NCBI RefSeq assembly: GCF_027497215.1
Contig: NZ_CP114904.1
Coordinates: 6,230,501-6,294,500 of the forward strand
Length of the DNA stretch: 64,000 bases
Origin: Micromonospora sp. WMMD812
Lineage (GTDB): Bacteria > Actinomycetota > Actinomycetes > Mycobacteriales > Micromonosporaceae
Direction: 5' to 3'
The translations under genes were made by a program, and so were the position numbers. This document shows, piece by piece, positions 40,127-48,567 of the stretch (position 1 is the first letter of the stretch; each line of letters starts with the position of its first letter). Below the pieces are notes generated by a model. It saw nothing but the letters and a program-made list of their open reading frames with translations. It made no database searches and was not told the DNA's origin.

Positions 40127-41557
40127 GTGGTCATCCGACGCGTCCTCGCGCCCCGCATCGACTTCGCCGCGCTCCGCCGCGAGCTGCGGTTGCCCGACGA
40201 GTTCCCGGTCTCGGCGCGGCACGAGGCGGACGCCGCGGCCGCGAACCCGCCGCGCCCGACCGTCGACCGCACCGACGTCCCGTTCGTCACCGTGGACCCG
40301 GCCGGCTCCCGCGACCTGGACCAGGCGATGCACCTCAGCCGCCGCCCCGCCGGCGGCTACCGCCTGCGGTACGCGATCGCCGACGTGGCCTCGCACGTCC
40401 GCCCCGGCGGCGCGCTGGAGCAGGAGACCTGGCGGCGTGGGCAGACGATCTACCTGCCGGACGGCAACGTGCCGCTGCACCCGGAGACCCTCAGCGAAGG
40501 CGCGGCGAGCCTGCTGCCCGACGTCGACCGCGCCGCGGTGGTCTGGACGATCGACCTGGACGCCGACGCCGCCACCGTCGCCGTCACCCTGGAACGTGCC
40601 CTGGTCCGCAGCCGGGCCAAGCTGGACTACGCCGGGGTCCAGGCCGACGCCGACGCCGGCCGACTGCCCGACCCGATCGCGTTGCTGCCCGAGATCGGCG
40701 GCCGGCTCACCGCCCGGGGCCTGAGCCGGGGTGCGATCAACCTGCCGTTGCCCGAGCAGGACGTGGAGGCCGACGGCGACGGCTGGCGGCTGGTGCTGCG
40801 CGGGCCTGTGCCGCTGGAGGAGCACAACGCGCAGATCTCGTTGCTCACCGGGATGGCCGCCGCCGACATCATGCTCGCCGGGCGGATCGGCTTGCTGCGG
40901 ACGATGCCGCCGCCGAAGCCGGAGGCCGTACAGCGGTTGCGCGCCGCCGCCGCGCCGCTGGGCGTGCACTGGCCGGACGGCGCCGGCCCGGGTGAGGTGA
41001 TCGCCGCGCTCGATCCCGCGCAGCCCCGGGCGGCGGCCTTCATCGATCAGGCGGCCGAGCTGATGCGCGGCGCCGCGTACACCGCCTTCGACGGCGCACT
41101 CCCCGAGCAGGCGCGGCACGGCGGGGTCGCCGCCGCGTACGCCCATGTCACGGCGCCGCTGCGCCGGCTCGCCGACAGGTACGCGACCGAGGTCTGCCTG
41201 GCCCTGCACGAGGGCCGACCGGTGCCCGACTGGGCGAGGGACGCGCTGGCCCGGCTGCCGGAGGTGATGGCCACGACGGACCGGACGGCGTCGGCAGCCA
41301 CTCGCGGGGCCGTGGAGCTCACCGAGGCGGTGCTCCTCGCAGACCGGGTGGGGGAGACCTTCGACGCGGCGGTGCTGGACGTCGACGCGCCGCCGAACGG
41401 CCGGTCCCGTCCGCGCCCGCCGGGCGGCACGGTAGCCGTGGACGCCCCGCCGGTCCGTGCCCGCTGCCTCGGTGAACTGCCGCTCGGCGAACGGATCCGG
41501 GCGCGGCTGGTCACCGCCGACCCGACCGCGCGGACCGTGCTCTTCGAACGCGCCTGA
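40127..41557 (+). CDS. RNB-domain ribonuclease (RNase II family)
   Basis: A 476-residue 3'-5' exoribonuclease-like protein. The RNB signature is clear: FVTVDPAGSRDLDQAMHLSR (the DP...RDLDQA catalytic block, about residues 58-77), RYAIADVASHVRPGGALEQE and RGQTIYLPDGNVPLHPETLS; a later YAHVTAPLRRLADRY holds the conserved Arg. N- and C-terminal OB-fold RNA-binding domains are short or missing compared with RNase II (about 640) and RNase R (about 800). GTG at 40127 with CAGGAT 6 nt upstream fits leaderless initiation. Its last codons and stop lie in a 38-bp duplication. Confidence 0.93.
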   Translation: MVIRRVLAPRIDFAALRRELRLPDEFPVSARHEADAAAANPPRPTVDRTDVPFVTVDPAGSRDLDQAMHLSRRPAGGYRLRYAIADVASHVRPGGALEQETWRRGQTIYLPDGNVPLHPETLSEGAASLLPDVDRAAVVWTIDLDADAATVAVTLERALVRSRAKLDYAGVQADADAGRLPDPIALLPEIGGRLTARGLSRGAINLPLPEQDVEADGDGWRLVLRGPVPLEEHNAQISLLTGMAAADIMLAGRIGLLRTMPPPKPEAVQRLRAAAAPLGVHWPDGAGPGEVIAALDPAQPRAAAFIDQAAELMRGAAYTAFDGALPEQARHGGVAAAYAHVTAPLRRLADRYATEVCLALHEGRPVPDWARDALARLPEVMATTDRTASAATRGAVELTEAVLLADRVGETFDAAVLDVDAPPNGRSRPRPPGGTVAVDAPPVRARCLGELPLGERIRARLVTADPTARTVLFERA

Positions 41558-41621
41558 CACGGCCGGGCCGGAGGTTCCCGCCCGAACGCGCCTGATACGG
41601 CCGGGCCGGAGGTTCCCGCCC
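41546..41621 (+). repeat. 38-bp tandem duplication spanning a stop codon
   Basis: Positions 41546-41583 and 41584-41621 are identical except for one C-to-T change. The first copy contains the final codons and TGA of the RNB gene, so the stop region has been copied. The unit includes GGCCGGGCCGGAGGTTCCCG. Confidence 0.93.
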
Positions 41622-41713
41622 GGTGGGTACTGGTCGGGGGCCGAGCGGGGCAGCGGGCGATGTCACATCGGCCGGCACTGCTTCCGGCCCGCCGGATTTG
41701 CGAGGATGAGCCC

Positions 41714-42412
41714 ATGGCATACGACGCGAGCACGCTGCCCGACGTGTCCGGGCTGACCGTCGGCATCATCGGCGGCACCGGTGACCAGGGACGGGGCCTC
41801 GCCTACCGGTTCGCCCGGGCCGGCCAGACCGTGCTGATCGGCTCCCGCTCGGCCGAGCGGGCCGCCCGGTCTGCCGAGGAGATCGCCGCACTGCCCGGCG
41901 TGCCCGCCGGCACGACCGTCGCCGGTGCGGACAACGACGAGGTTGCCCGGGCCAGCGACGTCGTCATCATCGCGGTGCCGTGGGATGGGCACGCCGACAT
42001 CGTCGCCGCGCTCGCCGAACCGCTCGCTGGCAAGATCGTCATCGATTGCGTCAACCCGCTCGGGTTCGACAAGCAGGGGCCGTACGCGCTGGATGTCCCG
42101 GAGGGCAGCGCCGTGCAGCAGGCCGCCGCCCTGCTCCCCGACTCCCGGGTCTGCGCGGCGTTCAACCACGTCAGCGCCCCGTTGCTGGCCGACCCGGAGA
42201 TCGACCGGATCGACCTGGACGTGCTGATCTGCACCGAGGACCGGGAACTGGTGAGTGTGGTCGGCGCGCTCGCCGCGCAGATCCCCGGCATGCGCGGCAT
42301 CTACGCCGGCCGGCTGCGCAACGCCCACCAGATCGAGGCGTTCACCGCCAATCTCATCGCCATCAACAAGCGCTACAAGGCCCACGCCGGCATCCGCGTC
42401 ACCGACCTCTGA
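41714..42412 (+). CDS. NADPH:F420 oxidoreductase-like protein
   Basis: A 232-residue Rossmann protein of the Fno/NpdG type that exchanges hydride between NADPH and coenzyme F420. LTVGIIGGTGDQGRGLAYRF (residues 14-33) is the nucleotide loop, VLIGSRSAERA gives the NADPH-specific SR, and DVVIIAVPWDGHADIVAALA, KIVIDCVNPLGFDKQGPYAL and LRNAHQIEAFTANLIAINKR are the characteristic later blocks. Presence implies F420-dependent metabolism, as expected for an actinobacterium. The ATG at 41714 is preceded by GAGG. Confidence 0.93.
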   Translation: MAYDASTLPDVSGLTVGIIGGTGDQGRGLAYRFARAGQTVLIGSRSAERAARSAEEIAALPGVPAGTTVAGADNDEVARASDVVIIAVPWDGHADIVAALAEPLAGKIVIDCVNPLGFDKQGPYALDVPEGSAVQQAAALLPDSRVCAAFNHVSAPLLADPEIDRIDLDVLICTEDRELVSVVGALAAQIPGMRGIYAGRLRNAHQIEAFTANLIAINKRYKAHAGIRVTDL

Positions 42413-42735
42413 CGGCGGCGATCTAGGGGCGGATCGCCTGTCCCGCGTCACCGACCGCTGGCGCGTCCGCCGTCATCGGGGTCGATCTGGTGCGCAAGCC
42501 GGGTTGTGGGTGCGGGGCGCGGACCGCTGACGGTGACGACGTGGGGATGGGTGGCCTGTCTCGCGTCACCGACCGCTGGCGTGCCCGCCGTCATCGGGGT
42601 CGATCTGGTGCACAAGTCGGGTTGTGGGTGCGGGGCGCGGACCGCTGACGGTGACGACGTGGGGATGGGCGGCCTGTCCCGCGTCATCGTCCGCTGACGG
42701 CGGCGATGTGCGCGCGGGCCGCTTGTCCCGCTCTT
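42406..42735. repeat. 118-bp tandem repeat
   Basis: Between the F420 reductase and the HNH gene, GCCTGTCCCGCGTCACCGA-type sequence recurs at 42436, 42554 and 42672, exactly 118 bp apart; copies one and two are almost identical over GACCGCTGGCG, CCGCCGTCATCGGGGTCGAT and GGGTTGTGGGTGCGGGGCGC. The array begins over the last codons of the reductase. The remaining 80 bp of the gap carry no gene. Confidence 0.92.
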
Positions 42736-42815
42736 GAGGGCGCGCTCGGCCTGCGACGGCATCGCGCGTCGCTGGTGCAGGCTCCAGCGCGGACGTTGTG
42801 CCGGCGCGGTCGGCG

Positions 42816-44228
42816 TCACGGTGGGCGTGGGCGGGCCGACGGTCTGCCGGCCGGCCGCGCGGGAGTCCGCATCATGGTGGCGGTCGTCAGGCTGGGCGGC
42901 ATCGGCCGGGGAATCGGCCTCGTGCCGCCGTGCCGTGCGCGGTGCCCAGGATTGGTTCGGACGCGTTCCGGCGCGCCGGGGGTCAGTCGCCGCAGGTGGT
43001 TGCGGCGCGGTCGTTGCCGCGGGTCGAGCCAGACCGGCGGGACGAACTCGGGATGGCCGTCGCCGGCGAGCCGGACCTGCCAACCGTGGTGGTGCACCTG
43101 CCGGTGGTGGTGACGGCAGAGCAGCACCGCGTTGGCCAGGCTGGTGTCGCCCCCGTCGGACCAGTGACGCAGGTGGTGGCCCTCGCACCAGCGGGGCGGG
43201 CGGTCACAGCCCGGAAAGGCGCAGCCGCCGTCGCGTACGACAAGCGCGCGCCGCAGCGCCCCGGAGACGAGCCGGCGTTGCCGCCCCACGTCGAGCACCT
43301 GACCGGCACCGCCGAGCACGGCGGGCAGCAGCCCCGCGTCGCAGGCCAGTCGACGGACGGCCTCGGCCGTCAGCGCCAGGCCGGTGTCCAGGGTGCCCGA
43401 GCCGAGTTGCCGGGTGAGGCTGTCGTAGGACGTCGTGACGACGAGCTGTGCCGGTTCACCACCGTGATCGGGCAACTCGCCGGTGCGCAGGGCCAGCCGG
43501 CAGACGTCGCCGAGCGCGTCGTGCCGGCGCTGGCCGGGTGAGCGGGGATCGTCCGGCCCGGACGGCGCGGTCAACGGCTCGATGGCGGCGCGCAGCAGTG
43601 CCGCCGTCTCGGCGTCCAGGCTGCCGGTGAGCCGAAGGCGCCCGTCCCGCAGATCGGAGAGGGTGAGGTGGCGGTCGCGGGCCGCGCGCGTGGCCTCGGC
43701 CTCCAGGGCCCGACCGGCGGCGGCCTCGGCGACCTCCGGGGCGACGTGGTCGAGGACCCTGCTGCCCAGCTTGCGGAGCAGGCCGGGTTCGAACTCGCCC
43801 GCCCACTCCACGAGCAGGTCCACCGCCTTGTCGGCGGCGGTCGGGCCGGCTTCCGCCCGCACGGTCGCGGTGGTTTCGGCGATCACGCGGGCCTGCTCCG
43901 CGTCGACGCGGCCCTCGGCGAGGGCATCGCGAACGGCCGGTGGCCCGTCGTCGAGCGCGGCGGCGAGGTCGACCAGTCGGCGTGCGGCCGGCACCGTGAG
44001 CCGTAGCCGGTCGCGCAGCCAGACCGCGGTCGACGTCGCGCCTTGGGCGACCGCGAGGCCCCGCCCGTCGAACTCCCGGATCAGGGCCAGCTTGATCGCC
44101 GCCAGCCGTTGCTCCAGCCGGTGCGCGGTCTCGAGCGCTTCGACGAGCTGCTGCTCGGGCATGGCCCCGGCCGCCGCGTCGCGGCACGGCCAGATGGCCG
44201 TCTCGGCCCGCGCCAACTCGTCGATCAC
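42816..44228 (-). CDS. DUF222 / HNH endonuclease domain protein (13E12-like)
   Basis: A 470-residue protein. The N-terminal DUF222 domain runs from DELARAETAIW through RLEQRLAAIKLALIREFDGR and STAVWLRDRLRLTVPAARRL to about residue 270. The HNH nuclease follows: DGGCAFPGCDRPPRWCEGHH and HWSDGGDTSLANAVLLCRHH, with HHGW at the end (about 365-410; Cys pairs bind zinc). The C-terminal 60 residues are basic and Pro-rich. GTG at 44228 has CATTCT 6 nt upstream. These are the actinobacterial homologues of the REP13E12 proteins, multi-copy genes suspected to be mobile. It is flanked by tandem arrays on both sides. Confidence 0.9.
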   Translation of the reverse strand: MIDELARAETAIWPCRDAAAGAMPEQQLVEALETAHRLEQRLAAIKLALIREFDGRGLAVAQGATSTAVWLRDRLRLTVPAARRLVDLAAALDDGPPAVRDALAEGRVDAEQARVIAETTATVRAEAGPTAADKAVDLLVEWAGEFEPGLLRKLGSRVLDHVAPEVAEAAAGRALEAEATRAARDRHLTLSDLRDGRLRLTGSLDAETAALLRAAIEPLTAPSGPDDPRSPGQRRHDALGDVCRLALRTGELPDHGGEPAQLVVTTSYDSLTRQLGSGTLDTGLALTAEAVRRLACDAGLLPAVLGGAGQVLDVGRQRRLVSGALRRALVVRDGGCAFPGCDRPPRWCEGHHLRHWSDGGDTSLANAVLLCRHHHRQVHHHGWQVRLAGDGHPEFVPPVWLDPRQRPRRNHLRRLTPGAPERVRTNPGHRARHGGTRPIPRPMPPSLTTATMMRTPARPAGRPSARPRPP

Positions 44229-44305
44229 CCAGACAGAATGGAACAGGTGTACGACGTTCTCGGCCCCGTGCGGCCTCCGCCATCGGCGTCGAGTGAGGAA
44301 GGGTG

Positions 44306-45346
44306 ATGTGCTCCCGGCCCGGCATCGGCCGCCCCTGCGACAGCCCGGTGCGTCCCGCCGCCGCTGCGGCCTGGTGCGGCCTTCGGTTGCGGCCTGCCGT
44401 TGCGGTAGCGGGTGGGTCCTGCGGTCGCGGCGGACCGGGTTCGGCCGGCGGCTGCGGTCGCCAGGTAGATCCCGCGCTCGCGGTAGCCGGGTCCGGCCTA
44501 CGGCTACGTTGGCGGGGTCGCGGCCTGCGGTTGCGGCGGCCGGGTTGGTCCGCGACTGCGACAGCCCAGTTGGTGCCCCGTGCTGCGACAGCCCGGTGGT
44601 GGCCGCTGCGGCAGCCGGTGGAGCCTGCTCCTTCGGCTGCTCCGATGGGGCCTGTGCTTGCGGCGGCGGATTGGTCCGCGACTGCGACAGCCCAGTTGAC
44701 GCCCCGTGCTGCGACAGCCCGGTGCTGCTTCCTGCTGCGGCAGCCCGGTGGTGGCCGCTGCCGCGGCCGGCGGAGCCTGCTCCTTCGGGCTGCTTAACTG
44801 TGGGGCCTGTGGTTGCGGCGGCCGCGTTTGGTCCGCGACTGCGACAGCACGGTGGTGCCCCGTGCTGCGACAGCCCGGTGGTGCCTCCTGCTGCGGCAGC
44901 CCGGTGGTGGCCGCTGCTGCCGCATGGTGGTGGCCGCTGCCGCGGCCGGTGGAGCCTGCTCCCTCGGGCTGCTCCGGTCGGGCCTGTGGTTGCGGTGGCG
45001 GGGTGGGGCCTGTGGTCGGTGGGGCCCGCGGTCGCGGTAGCCGGGTGCGGCCTGCCGCCGCGGTAGGTCGGCTGCGACCCCCCGTCGCGGTAGCCCGTTG
45101 CGGCCCGCCTGTCTGCGGCAGGCCGGCGCGGCGTTGGCGAACGGGCTGCTGGGGTCCCGGGCCGGGGCCCGGGACCCGTCGTTCGGGGCGTGCGTCGATG
45201 CTCCCAGCCGCGCTGCGCCGGGCCCCGGCGGCGACCGGCGGCGTTGCGGATTCGCCGGATACAGCGCCGGCATGCGGGCAAATCCGCGCCTTACCGGATC
45301 GCCGCCTGGACCCCGGCTCGCCTCGGCCAGGATCTCGACACGTGCC
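44306..45346. repeat. Degenerate ~126-157-bp repeat array upstream of the HNH gene
   Basis: About 1 kb without a gene. The phrase TTGGTCCGCGACTGCGACAG occurs at 44545, 44671 and 44828 (spacings 126 and 157). Shorter elements, CTGCGACAGCCCGGTGGTG and GCCGCGGCCGG, recur between. Open frames through it encode only Leu-Ser-Gln/Gly-Ala repeats with no recognisable domain. The last 100 bp before panB are less repetitive. Confidence 0.85.
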
Positions 45347-46192
45347 CTAGAAGGTGTGTTCGGCGGCGGGGAAGTCGCCGCCGCGGACCTCGTCGGCGAA
45401 CCGGCGGGTCGCGTCGGTCAGGGTGCCGGCCAGGTCGGCGTAGCGTTTCACGAAGCGCGGCGTCTTGCCGCTCCGCAGGCCGGCCATGTCCTGCCAGACC
45501 AGGACCTGGGCGTCGGTGTCCGGGCCGGCGCCGATGCCCACGGTCGGGATGCGCAGCTCGTGGGTGATCCGCTTGGCAACCTCACCGGGCACCATCTCCA
45601 GCACCACCGCGAAGGCGCCCGCCTCGGCCACGGCCCGGGCGTCGGCGATCACCTCGTCGGCCGCGTCGCCCCGCCCCTGCACCCGGTAGCCGCCGATGGC
45701 GTGCTCGCTCTGCGGAGTGAAGCCGATGTGCGCCATCACCGGGATACCGGCGCCGGTGATCGCGGCGATCTGCGCGGCGCAGCGCCGCCCACCTTCCAGC
45801 TTCACCGCGTGGCAGCCGCCCTCCTTCATGAACCGCACCGCGGTACGCAGTGCCTGCGTTGGCCCCTCCTCGTACGACCCGAACGGCAGGTCGCCGACGA
45901 TCAGCGCCTGTCGGGTCGCCCGGACCACGGCGCGTACCAGCGGAAGCAACTCCTCGGCGGTCACCGGGACGGTCGTCTCGTAGCCGAAGACGTTGTTCGC
46001 CGCCGAGTCGCCGACCAGCAGCACGGGGATCCCGGCCTGGTCGAAGATCGACGCCGTGTACTGATCGTACGAGGTGAGCATCGGCCACCGCTCGCCGCGC
46101 TCCTTGGCGGCGATCAGGTCGCGGGTGCGGACCCGCCGGGTCGCCGGCCCCCCGTAGAGGGCGGTCACCTCGGTCGGGGTGGACTCCGCCAT
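45347..46192 (-). CDS. panB: 3-methyl-2-oxobutanoate hydroxymethyltransferase
   Basis: A 281-residue enzyme for the first step of pantothenate synthesis, transferring a hydroxymethyl group from methylene-THF to ketoisovalerate. Signature blocks: [40 protein letters not shown] (metal-ligand Asp), [35 protein letters not shown] (Lys/Glu active site), [11 protein letters not shown] and [28 protein letters not shown] precedes the ATG at 46192. It corresponds to Rv2225. It reads away from nadE across a repeat-filled gap. Confidence 0.97.
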   Translation of the reverse strand: MAESTPTEVTALYGGPATRRVRTRDLIAAKERGERWPMLTSYDQYTASIFDQAGIPVLLVGDSAANNVFGYETTVPVTAEELLPLVRAVVRATRQALIVGDLPFGSYEEGPTQALRTAVRFMKEGGCHAVKLEGGRRCAAQIAAITGAGIPVMAHIGFTPQSEHAIGGYRVQGRGDAADEVIADARAVAEAGAFAVVLEMVPGEVAKRITHELRIPTVGIGAGPDTDAQVLVWQDMAGLRSGKTPRFVKRYADLAGTLTDATRRFADEVRGGDFPAAEHTF

Positions 46193-46313
46193 GACTCTCT
46201 CCTTCCTCGAGGCCGCGTGCGCGGTCCCCGGGTTCCGCCGCGATCGTCGCACCGGACGACCGGGCGGCGGCAGGGCGAAGTGGAGGATTTCACTCCCCGA
46301 CCCCGGCGCGCCG

Positions 46314-46530
46314 GCGACCGGACCGGCTCGCCCGGCGACCGGGACCAGCTCACCCGGCGACCGGACCGGCTCGCCCGGCGACCGGGATCAGCCCGGGGAG
46401 CCCCCCGACCCGCCAGCGATCGGGACCAGCCCGGGGAGACCACCGACCCACCGGCGATCGGGACCAGCCCGGGGAGCCTCCCGACCCGCCGGCGATCGGG
46501 ACCGGCCCGAGAAGACCCGCCGACCCGCCC
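46314..46530. repeat. Composite tandem repeats, 21-22 bp then 38 bp
   Basis: Units starting GCGACCGG occur at 46314, 46335 and 46357 (21-22 bp). From 46378 the period changes to 38 bp, with GCGATCGGGACCAGCCCGGG at 46416 and 46454 and a variant at 46492. Both unit types share GCGACC/GCGATC and GGACCAG, so the second probably grew from the first. They fill the panB-nadE gap. Confidence 0.88.
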
Positions 46531-46594
46531 GCCGTCGGGGCCAACCCCGGGCCAGCCCGGGGAGGCCACCGACCGCCGGGAGAGAAGCCGCCGG

Positions 46595-48355
46595 TCAGAC
46601 CTTCTCGCGCCAGCGGTTGGTGATCGGCAGCCGCCGGTCCCGGCCGAACGCCTTCATCGAGATCTTCGTGCCCGGCGCCGACTGCCGGCGCTTGTACTCG
46701 GCGGTATCCACCATCCGCAGCACCTTGTCGACCACCGCCGGGTCGTGGCCGGCCTCGACCAGGCCGTCGCGGCCGAGGTCCCCGTCGACGTAGCCGATCA
46801 GGATCGGGTCGAGCACGTCGTAGTCGGGCAGCGTGTCACTGTCGAGCTGGCCCGGGCTCAGCTCCGCGCTCGGCGGCTTGCCGATCGAGCTCTCCGGGAT
46901 CGGGGCGGTCTCGCCCCGCCGGGCGGCGTCCGCGTTGCGCCACTTGGCCAGCCGCCAGATCAGCGTCTTCCAGACGTCCTTGACCGGGTTGAATCCGCCG
47001 ACCGAGTCGCCGTAGAGCGTCGAGTAGCCCACCGCCAGCTCGCTCTTGTTGCCGGTGGTCAGGACCAGATGGCCCTCCTGGTTCGACAGCGCCATCAGGA
47101 TCACCCCGCGGACGCGCGCCTGGAGGTTCTCCACCGTCACACCGGAGAGCGTCATGTTGGCCAGGAAGGTGTCCACCATCGGCTGGATCGGCTCGACCCG
47201 GTAGTCCAGTCCGGTCCGCTTGGCCAGGTCCGCCGCGTCCTCCCGGGAGTGCTCGGACGAGTGCTGGCTGGGCAGCGACACCCCGACCACCCGGTCGGGC
47301 CCGAGCGCGTCGACGGCCAGCGCGGCCACCACGGCGGAGTCGATGCCGCCGGAGAGGCCGAGCACGACCGACGGGAAGCGGTTCTTGCTGACGTAGTCGC
47401 GCAGGCCCAGCACGAGCGCCTGCCAGACCTCGGCCTCGTCGGCCACGGGCTCGATCAGCCCGCCGACCGCCGCCGGGCCGGCCGGCGCCGGAAGGCTCTC
47501 GCTGATGGTGCCGCGGTCCACTCGCAGGCCGTCGGCGATCTGGGCGTCGTCGCCGACGGGCTCCCCGGCGGCGGGCAGGTCCAGGTCGTGGACGAGCAGG
47601 TGCTCCACGAACTGGGGGGCCCGGGTGAGCAGCGTGCCGTCGGCCGCGACGATCATGGAGTCGCCCTCGAAGACCAGCTCGTCCTGGCCGCCGATCATGT
47701 TGACGTACGCGATGGCGGCGCCCGCCTCCGCGGCCCGCCGGCGGACCAGCGGCAGCCGGATGTCGTCCTTGTTCAGCTCGTACGGCGAGCCGTTGATGTT
47801 GACGACGAGCCCGACGCCGGCCTGCCGGGCGGCGGCGAACGGGCCGCCCGCCTGCCACAGGTCCTCGCAGATGGTCAGGGCCACGTCCACCCCGCCGATG
47901 CGGACGACGGTGAGCATGTCGCCCGGCACGAAGTAGCGGTCCTCGTCGAAGACGCCGTAGTTGGGCAGGTGGTGCTTGAAGTAGGTGGCCGCCACCGCGC
48001 CGCCGTGCAGCAGGGCGGCGGCGTTGCGGGCACCGCGCCCCGGTTCCGCGTCCGCGCTGACCTGCGGCGGGCCGTCCGCGTCGAGGTAGCCGACGACGAC
48101 CGGCAGGTCGCCCAACCCGTCCGCGGCCAGGTCCGCGGCGAGCCGGTCCAGCGCCGCCCGGGACGCCGCCACGAAGGACCGGCGGAAGACCAGGTCCTCC
48201 ACGGGATACCCGGTCAGCGCCATCTCGGGGAACAGGACGAGCTGGGCGCCGGCGTCCGCGGCCCGGCGGGTCCAGTCGCGGATCAGCTGCGCGTTGCCGG
48301 CGATGTCGCCGACGGTCGGGTTGACCTGGGAGAGGGCGAGACGCAGGGTGGGCAT
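46595..48355 (-). CDS. nadE: Glutamine-dependent NAD+ synthetase
   Basis: A 586-residue two-domain enzyme making NAD+ from deamido-NAD+ with glutamine as ammonia donor. Residues 1-270 form the nitrilase-type glutaminase with its E-K-C triad: VLFPEMALTGYPVEDL (Glu), TYFKHHLPNYGVFDEDRYF (Lys) and VALTICEDLWQ (Cys). Residues 310-586 form the synthetase: LGLSGGIDSAVVAALAVDAL (SGGxDS ATP loop), LTTGNKSELAVGYSTLYGDS and GGFNPVKDVWKTLIWRLAKW. ATG at 48355 with CAAGAT 6 nt upstream. It is divergent from the glnA2-like gene. Confidence 0.97.
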   Translation of the reverse strand: MPTLRLALSQVNPTVGDIAGNAQLIRDWTRRAADAGAQLVLFPEMALTGYPVEDLVFRRSFVAASRAALDRLAADLAADGLGDLPVVVGYLDADGPPQVSADAEPGRGARNAAALLHGGAVAATYFKHHLPNYGVFDEDRYFVPGDMLTVVRIGGVDVALTICEDLWQAGGPFAAARQAGVGLVVNINGSPYELNKDDIRLPLVRRRAAEAGAAIAYVNMIGGQDELVFEGDSMIVAADGTLLTRAPQFVEHLLVHDLDLPAAGEPVGDDAQIADGLRVDRGTISESLPAPAGPAAVGGLIEPVADEAEVWQALVLGLRDYVSKNRFPSVVLGLSGGIDSAVVAALAVDALGPDRVVGVSLPSQHSSEHSREDAADLAKRTGLDYRVEPIQPMVDTFLANMTLSGVTVENLQARVRGVILMALSNQEGHLVLTTGNKSELAVGYSTLYGDSVGGFNPVKDVWKTLIWRLAKWRNADAARRGETAPIPESSIGKPPSAELSPGQLDSDTLPDYDVLDPILIGYVDGDLGRDGLVEAGHDPAVVDKVLRMVDTAEYKRRQSAPGTKISMKAFGRDRRLPITNRWREKV

Positions 48356-48476
48356 GCCCTCATCTTGCCCCAGCGCCGGGGGGGCGACATCTTCGGCGGG
48401 AGAGACCCCGGACACCCGGTCGCCGGGGTGCGGCCCACGGAGGCGGGACAGCGGGGGACGGGCCCCGGATGGTCGC

Positions 48477-48492
48477 GTAACGTCGGCGTAAC
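48477..48492 (+). promoter_or_regulatory. Candidate GlnR box
   Basis: GTAAC-N6-GTAAC (48477-48481 and 48488-48492), matching the actinobacterial GlnR consensus GTnAC-N6-GaAAC at nine of ten defined positions, lies 76 bp upstream of the glutamine-synthetase start. Nitrogen regulation is inferred from match and position. Confidence 0.55.
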
Positions 48493-48567
48493 CAGACCCG
48501 TGGAGACTGGTCGGTCAGGCCGCACCGGCCCGGCCGGGTGCCGGACAGAGTGTCACGAGGGGTGGAA

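Noticed and set aside
44229..45281. N-terminal extension of the HNH protein through the repeat array
   Set aside because: The extension is repeat-derived low complexity and homologues begin near the DELARAE segment; the GTG at 44228 has a promoter-like hexamer at the usual distance.
46314..46530. CRISPR-like regular repeats
   Set aside because: Units are directly adjacent without unique spacers, the period changes, and no cas gene is present.
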